Assembly: GCA_030639305.1 (NCBI GenBank) | Contig: DAOWCY010000013.1 | Span: 1-57,929, forward strand | Reading direction: 5' to 3' | DNA from: JAGLQA01 sp023135565 | Lineage (GTDB): Bacteria > Acidobacteriota > Aminicenantia > UBA2199 | Length of the DNA stretch: 57,929 bases | In this document: piece after piece, positions 24,320 through 30,620 of the stretch | How positions within the stretch are numbered: position 1 is the stretch's first letter | How the letters are laid out: each line of letters starts with the position of its first letter | The notes under the pieces: generated by a model | Told to the model about the DNA's origin: nothing | Seen by the model: only the letters and a program-made list of their open reading frames with translations | The model's database searches: none | Translations under genes and position numbers: made by a program

Positions 24320-24714
24320 AAGTACCGAGACATTGGCGAGAAACACCGCAGCGTTACCGGATGGAAGCGGGAAAATGCAGCAAATGCGGCAGCATCCAAT
24401 TTCCCGGCCGGGTGATTTGTCCCGACTGCGGAGCTACGGAAATGGAAACCGTCAAGCTCTCCGGCAAAGGAGAACTGGCATCATATACGGTTATCCGGGT
24501 AGCTCCCACGGGATTTACCGACTTAGCCCCTTATGCCGTCGGCGTCGTGCAGTTGGAAGAAGGCATGCGTGTCATGGGCCAGGTAGTAGACTGCGATCCC
24601 GACAACCTGAAAATCGGCGACCGGTTGACCACCCAGTTTCGCCGTATTAACGAAGAAGGCAAAACCGGCATGATCTTGTACGGCTTTAAGTTCGTACCGG
24701 ATCTCGGCCTTTGA
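24316..24714 (+). CDS. DUF35 OB-fold protein with N-terminal zinc ribbon
   Basis: 132 residues. A rubredoxin-like zinc ribbon with two CxxC pairs (CSKCG and CPDCG, residues ~21-41) is followed by an OB-fold (GELASYTVIRVAPTGF, DLAPYAVGVVQLEEGMRVMG). In the archaeal thiolase/HMG-CoA synthase complex the DUF35 subunit bridges the two enzymes and helps form a shared CoA-binding channel. Overlap with the thiolase gene and conserved order support the same scaffold role here. The sequence runs to a normal C-terminus. Confidence 0.9.
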   Translation: MKVPRHWRETPQRYRMEAGKCSKCGSIQFPGRVICPDCGATEMETVKLSGKGELASYTVIRVAPTGFTDLAPYAVGVVQLEEGMRVMGQVVDCDPDNLKIGDRLTTQFRRINEEGKTGMILYGFKFVPDLGL

Positions 24715-24747
24715 TGCGCTCTCGTTAATTACTTCGACCTCCATTTT

Positions 24748-24906
24748 ACCACGAAGCACACGAAGGGCACGAAGGTAGCAAATAGCATACAACCTGTCGC
24801 AGAAGGAAAAATCTCCGGTTCCTGCCGCGAAGCGGTTGACAAAAATTTTTGCGGGGGTGCAGGGGGCAGTTTTTTTAAAAAGCGCCCCCTGCCCGCCGGA
24901 GGCAAG
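24748..24906 (+). repeat. Short-period repeat and degenerate family A copy
   Basis: 24748-24776 is a short repeat of CACGAAG-like units. 24821-24906 contains CTGCCGCGAAGCGGTT, an eight-base-pair hairpin CAGGGGGC/GCCCCCTG with an A/T loop, and the CCGCCGGAGGCAAG end of family A. Confidence 0.6.
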
Positions 24907-24910
24907 TGAT

Positions 24911-25107
24911 TCAGCCCTGCAAAAGTATTTCTCCGTGTATTCCTGCGTCTAAGTTGTCGATAAAAGCCTGCTCGTCTTACCGCGATCCCACCACCGAACC
25001 GAAATGGATAGGTACAGCCGCTTTCGGCTTAATAGTATTGGCTGCTTTTCCCCCTGGAACTTGATTGCCGCATGGGTTAAATGACTGAAACCCTTTAAAA
25101 TGTCCAT
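24911..25107 (-). pseudogene. Remnant of a UlaG/YtkL-like metal-dependent hydrolase
   Basis: On the minus strand a good ribosome site (GGAGG) precedes ATG 25107 and a start like MDILKGFSHLTHAAIKFQGE, the N-terminus of metallo-beta-lactamase-fold hydrolases. After about 25 residues the reading frame shifts and continues as IKPKAAVPIHFGSVVGSR, then stop, then DEQAFIDNLDAG. That is the C-terminal end of the same family, including the conserved histidine of PxHxG. The whole middle, about 150 residues with the metal-binding HxHxDH, is missing. So the gene has an internal deletion, a frame change and an in-frame TAA. Family recognition is from memory of the conserved ends. Confidence 0.65.
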
Positions 25108-25198
25108 GTTACCTCCAATAGTGATTCTTCTTACTCCCTTATTTTAAAGGAAAGCAATACAAAAAATAAGAAATTTTGAAAATTTTGCCCTTTAATTA

Positions 25199-25228
25199 TT
25201 GATAATATTAATCTGTTCATGGTATAAT
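25199..25228 (+). promoter_or_regulatory. Promoter of the XRE regulator operon
   Basis: TTGATA (25199-25204), 18-base spacer, extended -10 TGGTATAAT (box 25223-25228). The spacer is strikingly like the one upstream of the histidine kinase gene at 54171-54200. Confidence 0.6.
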
Positions 25229-25291
25229 AAAAATTCAGGACGTTTTAGTAAGATTTTTTTGGTAATCATGACGTAGTTTAACCTGATAAAA

Positions 25292-25726
25292 ATGTATAAA
25301 AGTGATAATAAAATGGAAAAATATGGTGATAAGACAAAGTTGCATCCAGGTATGAATTTTCGGATATTCAGGAAGATACTGAATAAGACCCAGGATGAGT
25401 TAGCAGCGGAGATGAATGTCTGCAAAGCGACGGTCTCCAATTTTGAAAGGGGCTATACCTACATCAAGCCCAATTATTTGTACTACATGTATACCACCTA
25501 TGGTTTAAACATCAGTTGGTTGATGACCGGCAAAGGGAATATATTTTCCCTGGAAGATGGAAAACCCCCGGCGGATATCGTGGTAAATAAGAAGTACTTA
25601 GACCTCTTTGAATTCATGAAAATTCCGGACGTTGAGAAAGCGATTATGGAAACCTTAAAAAAGGTAAAGCCCATTATTGAAAAAGAGGCAGAAAAAAAAA
25701 GGAAAAGAAGAAAAGAAAAAGAATGA
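25292..25726 (+). CDS. XRE-family helix-turn-helix regulator
   Basis: 144 residues. The helix-turn-helix lies at ~28-60: FRIFRKILNKTQDELAAEMN followed by VCKATVSNFERG, a Cro/CI-type domain, then WLMTGKGNIF, a common sequence after phage-repressor-like HTH domains. The C-terminal ~25 residues are a very basic lysine/arginine tail. ATG 25313 is an alternative start. It overlaps a lipoprotein gene by four bases, so the two are co-transcribed. Its own upstream region, with the extended -10, is the likely target. Ligand unknown. Confidence 0.85.
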   Translation: MYKSDNKMEKYGDKTKLHPGMNFRIFRKILNKTQDELAAEMNVCKATVSNFERGYTYIKPNYLYYMYTTYGLNISWLMTGKGNIFSLEDGKPPADIVVNKKYLDLFEFMKIPDVEKAIMETLKKVKPIIEKEAEKKRKRRKEKE

Positions 25727-26334
25727 AACGATTTATCCCGGCATTGGTTTTGCTGATCCTGGTTATTTATGTAGGCTGCGCTCCCCGGGCTCCCAAAAGG
25801 GAGCCGAAAGTTGTCGAACCTGTAGTAGAAGCTCCTCCGAAGCTTAACGTGCCCAAAGACGGGCAGATGTATAAAGTTTTTTGGGTGCTCAAACGTTTCG
25901 GCAGGAAGATTCGATCGTCTATATCTTATGGGCAGTACAAGAAGAGCACAGCGGCGCAGGGTCTCTCCTCCTGGAGTCCCGAGTGGTTTTATGATTCTTT
26001 CCAGGTGCCTTTGAATGAGAAAGGGCACTGGATGACGGTAATCTACCGCACGGCTACCGCCGCGGTTAAGAAAGACCGGCGCATACGTGAACTCATGGAG
26101 AATGCGCCTCATCACGCTATAGATGTAAAGCTGCAGTTCCCCAATGGCGCGAGATATTTGTTAACCGATACGGAAGCGGACGGTGTGCTTGATTTTGCCG
26201 CCCCGGATAAGAAGAAAGTGCGGAAGGATTTCAAGGTTGATTTCCCGCTGCTGCAAAAGATGCAGAAGCGCTATGCCTGGATTCTCAGCATCATAAAGAA
26301 GAGCTTCAAGCCCCGCGGCACCGGGAACCTGTAA
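25723..26334 (+). CDS. Hypothetical lipoprotein
   Basis: A lipoprotein signal peptide (PALVLLILVIYVGCAPRAPK, lipobox cysteine at residue 19) is followed by a proline/valine-rich linker and a ~140-residue domain I do not recognise. A stretch LLTDTEADGVLDFAAPD resembles a calcium-binding or EF-hand-like loop in bacterial periplasmic proteins. The last codons (KPRGTGNL) are encoded by DNA matching the 40-base repeat at 28226-28347, so the native stop has probably been replaced by repeat sequence. It is coupled to the upstream XRE gene by an ATGA overlap. Confidence 0.7.
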   Translation: MKRFIPALVLLILVIYVGCAPRAPKREPKVVEPVVEAPPKLNVPKDGQMYKVFWVLKRFGRKIRSSISYGQYKKSTAAQGLSSWSPEWFYDSFQVPLNEKGHWMTVIYRTATAAVKKDRRIRELMENAPHHAIDVKLQFPNGARYLLTDTEADGVLDFAAPDKKKVRKDFKVDFPLLQKMQKRYAWILSIIKKSFKPRGTGNL

Positions 26335-26381
26335 GCGACTGTGGCCATGTCGTAATTGCCGTTCTTAATAGTCGGGGGCTT

Positions 26382-27026
26382 TTAATTTGCGATCTTGTAT
26401 ATCTCATCCCAGATATGCGCCGCCAGGTCTGCTTTGTCCATCTTCGGCAAACCGCGTATCACCTCTTTCGTTACGAAATAAACCTGGTTTTCATCCACAC
26501 TAAAAGCTGGATTCTCAGCCGATATTTTATTGAGTATCAATAGGTCCAGGTTCTTCTTCTCCAACTTCTGTTTCGCATGTTCAAAAATATCTTCGGTCTC
26601 GGCAGCATAACCTACCAGTATTTGCCCTTCTTTTTTGCTGCGTCCCAATTCGAAAAGCAGGTCGGGGTTCTTGACCAACTGCAGCGTCAGGGTGTCCTTT
26701 GTTTTTTTAATTTTTTCGGGGTAGCAACGGTCTATCCGGTAGTCGCCCACCGCTGCAGCCATCAAGATCACATCGGCCTGGGCGGCTTGTTTTTGCAATT
26801 GGTACCTCATCTCTAAGGCGGTCTCGATAGGGACCACTTCCACGTCCGGCGGTATATAGCGGGAGGGACCGGTGATATAAATAATTCGTGGGATACCCCG
26901 CTTTTTGGCTTCACTACTCAGGTGAAATCCGGATTTCCCGGAAGAACGATTGGAGATAAAACGGATGGGATCGATGGGCTCGATAGTAGGCCCCGAGGTA
27001 ATAATCACTTTCTTAAAATTAGCCAT
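26382..27026 (-). CDS. coaB: Phosphopantothenate-cysteine ligase (CoaB, stand-alone)
   Basis: Joins 4'-phosphopantothenate to cysteine in coenzyme A synthesis. 214 residues with the CoaB signatures VIITSGPTIEPIDPIRFISN, NRSSGKSG, an AAAVGDYR motif and the KNPDLLFELG region. Usually CoaB is fused behind CoaC in one CoaBC polypeptide; here it is a separate gene whose start overlaps the coaC stop by eight bases. The overlap implies coupling and a heteromeric enzyme. It is the last gene of the gmk-coaC-coaB run on the minus strand. Confidence 0.9.
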   Translation of the reverse strand: MANFKKVIITSGPTIEPIDPIRFISNRSSGKSGFHLSSEAKKRGIPRIIYITGPSRYIPPDVEVVPIETALEMRYQLQKQAAQADVILMAAAVGDYRIDRCYPEKIKKTKDTLTLQLVKNPDLLFELGRSKKEGQILVGYAAETEDIFEHAKQKLEKKNLDLLILNKISAENPAFSVDENQVYFVTKEVIRGLPKMDKADLAAHIWDEIYKIAN

Positions 27027-27549
27027 TTTCCAGTTTTAAACAAAAATCGTAAACTTTCTCCGCTTCGGGGAGCCTGCCTTTCCCTTCGGTGCTGCAGGCC
27101 AGGGAACCTTTCCCCGGTTCGATAACCGCGATGCCGCGAGATTTTAAGCGGGCAATGTTTTCAACTACCGCCTTGTTTTCCAGCATATAGGAATTCATGG
27201 CCGGGGCAATAACCACTTTTTTATAAAAAGCCAGGAAAGTGGTGGAAAGGATGTCGTCTCCTATACCGTTGGCCATTTTGGCGATGATATTGGCTGTGGC
27301 CGGGGCAACCAGGAGCAGGTCGTTTTCTTTAGGCAGGTTGATATGGAGTAGGGGGTCTCGATGCGAGTCGAACATATGGGTATAGACCCGGCCGGGGATA
27401 AAGGTTTCAAAAGTCAGGGGAGCGATGAACTTTTGGGCCGCTTCAGTCATAATTACACAAACCCGGTGCTCGTTTTTTTGAAAGATGCGCAGTATTTCCA
27501 CTGCTTTGTAGGCGCTGATAGAACCGGTAACACCAAGGATTAGCTTCAT
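27019..27549 (-). CDS. coaC: Phosphopantothenoylcysteine decarboxylase (CoaC, stand-alone)
   Basis: 176-residue flavoprotein of the HFCD family that decarboxylates phosphopantothenoylcysteine. Conserved: LILGVTGSISAYKA, the catalytic histidine in LLHINL, the flavin/substrate motif VIAPAMNSYM (PxMNxxM) and the cysteine-containing flap GSLACSTEGKGRL. The gene is separate from coaB, overlapping it by eight bases, instead of the usual fusion. It lies 9 bases after gmk, a frequent bacterial neighbour. Confidence 0.92.
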   Translation of the reverse strand: MKLILGVTGSISAYKAVEILRIFQKNEHRVCVIMTEAAQKFIAPLTFETFIPGRVYTHMFDSHRDPLLHINLPKENDLLLVAPATANIIAKMANGIGDDILSTTFLAFYKKVVIAPAMNSYMLENKAVVENIARLKSRGIAVIEPGKGSLACSTEGKGRLPEAEKVYDFCLKLENG

Positions 27550-27558
27550 TTTACCTCC

Positions 27559-28191
27559 TCAAACTTTTTTCTCCGCTAATATACTTTCGACAAAGGAATT
27601 TTTCTTTACAGCAGAGTTATTGTAAGCTGTATAAATGGATTTTAAAACCGTGTAAGCATCTTCTACCTTATCGTTAATGACGATATAATCGTACAGGTGG
27701 TACTGTTCTAATTCTTCTTTAGCGGCAGCCGATCTTTTTTCGATATTGCCGTCCAGCACTTTTTCCCGTTCGATCAATCTTTTTTTTAGTTCCGCTAAGG
27801 TAGGCGGCACGATAAAAATAAATAACGCGCCGGGAAATTGTTTTTTTATATTGGCGGCGCCCTGGACATCTACGTCTAAGATCAGGTTTTGGTCTCCACT
27901 TGCTTTCCGCTTCACCTCATCCAGCGTAGTGCCGTAAAGATTGCGGTACACTTGCGCCCATTCGACAAATTCGTCAGCGGCAATTTTTTTCCGGAAATCC
28001 TCTTCGGTTACGAAATAATAGTCTTTGCCGTCTATTTCCCCGTCTCTTTTGGGCCGGGTGGTATGGGAAACGGAAAAAACGATATTCTTGTGTTCTTTGA
28101 GCAGCCGGTGTATCAGGGTGGACTTGCCGCTCCCCGAAGGTCCGGAGACAACGATAATGTTGTATTTTTCAGAATTAGCCATACTATTCAT
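27559..28191 (-). CDS. gmk: Guanylate kinase
   Basis: Phosphorylates GMP to GDP with ATP. 210 residues. P-loop VVSGPSGSGKST near residue 15, the GMP-binding SHTTRPKRDGEIDGKDYYF and the EYxFV-like WAQVYRNLYGT segments, and the IFIVPPTLAELKKRL strand-helix are all canonical. M4 (28182) is an equally possible start. It is the first gene of the minus-strand gmk-coaC-coaB unit. In many bacteria yicC precedes gmk; here yicC is at 34120 on the other strand. Tandem 40-base repeats lie just upstream. Confidence 0.95.
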   Translation of the reverse strand: MNSMANSEKYNIIVVSGPSGSGKSTLIHRLLKEHKNIVFSVSHTTRPKRDGEIDGKDYYFVTEEDFRKKIAADEFVEWAQVYRNLYGTTLDEVKRKASGDQNLILDVDVQGAANIKKQFPGALFIFIVPPTLAELKKRLIEREKVLDGNIEKRSAAAKEELEQYHLYDYIVINDKVEDAYTVLKSIYTAYNNSAVKKNSFVESILAEKKV

Positions 28192-28225
28192 GAGCTTTTA
28201 TATCATATATGCAGTGACTTTTCAA

Positions 28226-28347
28226 CCCCACGGCGCGGGGAGCGCCTATGAGCTGCTTCGCAGCAGGCCCCGTGGCACGGGGAACCTATGAACTGCTTCG
28301 CAGCAGGCCCCGCGGCGCGGGGAACCTATGAGCTGCTTCGCAGCAGG
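28226..28347 (+). repeat. Three tandem 40-42-base GC-rich repeat units
   Basis: Units at 28226-28267, 28268-28307 and 28308-28347. Each holds a CCCCGYGGCRCGGGG hairpin, then AACCTATGA and a CTGCTTCGCAGCAGG hairpin. Related single units occur at 13592-13634, 26314-26334 and 37190-37206. A degenerate family A copy follows at 28360-28425. The 28192-28694 gap also holds the serC promoter and leader, but no gene. Confidence 0.85.
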
Positions 28348-28494
28348 GGTAATGATAGCGCTTCTCAATTATCAAAGCTTTTGTTGAGCAAAAAGCACCC
28401 CTTATAGGCTCCCCATGCCATGGGAATTGTGGTAAAAATTAACCCGGAGTAATCGCAGAGAGAAAAAAAATTTCGGCTTTTTGCCCTTTAGATA

Positions 28495-28522
28495 TTGAAT
28501 CTTACCGCAATATGTGTATAAT
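28495..28522 (+). promoter_or_regulatory. Candidate serC promoter
   Basis: TTGAAT (28495-28500), 16-base spacer, TATAAT (28517-28522). The implied leader is about 165 bases and contains a family C left half and a long stem-loop. Confidence 0.5.
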
Positions 28523-28552
28523 TAGATTTAACCGTTTAATTAAAAAATTCAG

Positions 28553-28677
28553 CTTTTTTTAAAGTCTAAACTTAAAAAAAAGCCACCTAACGGTGGAAAC
28601 AAATTCGCAGAGCGCGGCGCGCACAATCCAGGATTTCTTAATCCCCGCGCTGCACACATACCGTTAGGTTACGGCTT
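28553..28677 (+). promoter_or_regulatory. Structured serC leader built on a family C element
   Basis: 28553-28593 is the left half of family C (TCTAAACTTAAAAAAAAGCC and CCACCTAACGGTGG). The right side ACCGTTAGGTTACGGC (28660-28675) can pair with GCCACCTAACGGT (28581-28593), enclosing AGCGCGG/CCGCGCT (28610-28653 region) and a GGATT/AATCC hairpin. The closing stem ends three bases before the AAGGAGG ribosome site, so folding could influence translation. It could equally be a decayed repeat. Confidence 0.45.
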
Positions 28678-28694
28678 AAGGAGGATATAGCAAC

Positions 28695-29768
28695 ATGTCA
28701 AAAAAGTATAACTTTTACGCAGGACCGGCAATACTACCTTACGAGGTAATGAAAAAAGCCCAGGATGAACTACTGGATTATAACGGCATCGGCCTATCCA
28801 TCATGGAAATTAGCCACCGCTCCAAAGATTTCGACCAGGTGGTTACTACCGCCGAAGCCAAAATCAGATCCCTGCTGGGAGTGCCCGATAACTACTCAGT
28901 GCTCTTCCTGCAGGGCGGAGCCAGTACACAGTTCGGTCAAATCCCGATGAACCTCCTCAAGGGAGGAAAAGCAGATTATGTGAATACCGGCGCCTGGGCT
29001 AAAAAAGCCATCAAAGAAGCAAAACTTTTCGGCACCGTCAATGTGGCGGGAAGCTCCGAAGACAACAATTTTAACTATGTCCCGGAAAACCTAAACCTCT
29101 CCCCTGACGCTGTCTATGTTCACGTGACCTCTAATGAGACTATCGGCGGTATCCAATACCGAAATTTCCCCGATACAGGCAGCGTACCTTTAATCGCAGA
29201 CATGTCTTCAGATATTTTCAGCCGGGAATTGGATGTCTCAAAGTTCGCTCTGATCTATGCCGGGGCACAAAAAAATATAGGGCAGGCCGGCGTTACCCTG
29301 GTGATTATCAGGAACGACCTGGTGGAAAACAGCGCCGATAACCTGATCTCTATGCTGAGCTATAAAATCCAGGTGGATAAAAAATCCCTCTATAATACCC
29401 CTCCCTGTTTCAGTATCTATATCGTAAAATTAGTGCTGGACTGGATCGAAAAGCAAGGCGGCGCGGCTGCCGTAGAAGCTGTTAACAACGAAAAAGCAAA
29501 ATTGCTCTATGACACCATCGACAACAATCCCATGTTCAACGGCACAGCTAAAACGAAAGACCGCTCAAAAATGAATGTCACTTTCAGGTTGACTCCCGAA
29601 GAATTAGAGGGCAAATTCGTATCCGAGGCCACGGCCGCAGGACTGGTCGGTTTAAAAGGACACCGCAGCGTCGGCGGCTGTAGAGCGTCAATCTACAACG
29701 CTATGCCTTTAGATGGAGTCAAAGAACTGGTTAAATTTATGAAGAAATTCCAGGCGGAAAACGGCTAA
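28695..29768 (+). CDS. serC: Phosphoserine aminotransferase
   Basis: Second step of serine synthesis: transaminates 3-phosphohydroxypyruvate with glutamate; also serves pyridoxal phosphate synthesis in some bacteria. 357 residues. Conserved: YNFYAGPAILPYEVMKKAQ, ISHRSKDF, LFLQGGASTQF, NTGAWAKKA, the aspartate in ADMSSD and the PLP lysine in AGAQKNIGQAG (near residue 196), plus GHRSVGGCRASIYNAMP at the C-terminus. The AAGGAGG ribosome site is strong. It is not next to serA (1811); a broken phosphoglycerate dehydrogenase gene lies downstream at 30144, so an earlier serC-serA pair may have decayed. Confidence 0.95.
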   Translation: MSKKYNFYAGPAILPYEVMKKAQDELLDYNGIGLSIMEISHRSKDFDQVVTTAEAKIRSLLGVPDNYSVLFLQGGASTQFGQIPMNLLKGGKADYVNTGAWAKKAIKEAKLFGTVNVAGSSEDNNFNYVPENLNLSPDAVYVHVTSNETIGGIQYRNFPDTGSVPLIADMSSDIFSRELDVSKFALIYAGAQKNIGQAGVTLVIIRNDLVENSADNLISMLSYKIQVDKKSLYNTPPCFSIYIVKLVLDWIEKQGGAAAVEAVNNEKAKLLYDTIDNNPMFNGTAKTKDRSKMNVTFRLTPEELEGKFVSEATAAGLVGLKGHRSVGGCRASIYNAMPLDGVKELVKFMKKFQAENG

Positions 29769-30012
29769 GAGTTCAAGAGGTCTCAGGATGAGATCGAGAG
29801 AGATCAGGAGGTGCTCAGGAGAACTCAGAGGATCTCGATAGAACTCAGCGGATATCAAGAGAACTCAGCGGATCTCAAGAGAACTCAGGTTTAGATAAAG
29901 CTTGAGAGTTCTCAGCCTCCTAACGTTCGCGAGCAGCTTTCTTAACCTGAGCCCTTCTTGATCTCCTCCTGAGCAATAAAAGCTCCTCCTGAGCAATAAT
30001 AGTACTCCACAC
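29769..30012 (+). repeat. Interspersed repeat family D, copy 1: long imperfect inverted repeat
   Basis: The left arm (29769-29886) is a run of 20-25-base units such as GAGAACTCAGCGGATCTCAA. The right arm (29900-30007) carries the complementary CCTGAGCCCTTCTTGATCTC and CTCCTCCTGAGCAATAA units. The core CTCAGCCTCCTAA with CTTAACCTGAGCCC is shared with copy 2 at 52912-53236. Transcribed, it would fold into a long imperfect hairpin. No gene in 29769-30143. Confidence 0.75.
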
Positions 30013-30143
30013 TCTTGACAGATAGGCAAAATTTTGATAACCTTTACTCTTTAATATATTTTATAATAATACGTTTTGTAACGGAGGATAATTGGCAAAA
30101 ACGAGCGTTTTACCGGCAGCAAAACTGCAAGGGAGATTGTCGA

Positions 30144-30590
30144 TTGATTAAAGTGCTATTAGCAGACAAAATCAGCCAGAAAGCAGTAGAACTGTTGAAG
30201 GAGATTCCTGAGTTCGATATCCTTGAAAAAACCGATATCGATGCCAAACAAGTCTCCTTAGATGAATTGTTAAACACGGCTGATTTTATTTCGATTCATC
30301 TGCCGCTGACGGGAGCTACCCGGGGTTTGATATCCACCGCAGAACTCGACAAAATGAAAAAGGATGTGGTGTTAATCGATGTCGCCCTGGGTGGGATTAT
30401 AGATGAAGCGGCACTGTTGAAGGCACTGCCGGAAGATAAGATCAAAGCAGTGGCTGTGGACGTTTATGAAAAGGAACCACCTATTAATCTTGAATTGATA
30501 GATAATGAAAAAGTTTTCCCTGCTCCGCACTTAGGTACATCTACCGGCCTCGATGTGATTTCCATATTAAAAGATTTTTTCAATGTCTAA
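30144..30590 (+). pseudogene. Remnant of a second D-3-phosphoglycerate dehydrogenase
   Basis: From TTG 30144 (GGGAG upstream) the protein begins LIKVLLADKISQKAVELLKE, the normal N-terminus. After ~35 residues it jumps straight to VSLDELLNTADFISIHLPLT, which in intact enzymes lies ~125 residues later. The rest of the substrate domain and the GxGxxG cofactor motif are gone. The catalytic arginine is lost as well (NxARGG has become DVALGG), though APHLGTST keeps the histidine. The end is truncated after ILKDFFNV. It cannot bind NAD in the usual way. The frame is still open, so the deletion was a multiple of three. Confidence 0.75.
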
Positions 30591-30620
30591 ATTTATTTAC
30601 ATTTTACAGGAATAGTAAAA

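Noticed and set aside
28226..28347. CRISPR array
   Set aside because: Three contiguous units without unique spacers, each a pair of hairpins, and no cas gene nearby.
29769..30012. tRNA or other known RNA gene
   Set aside because: No cloverleaf or anticodon arm; the sequence is an inverted repeat of purine-rich units. No tRNA or rRNA was found elsewhere in the window.
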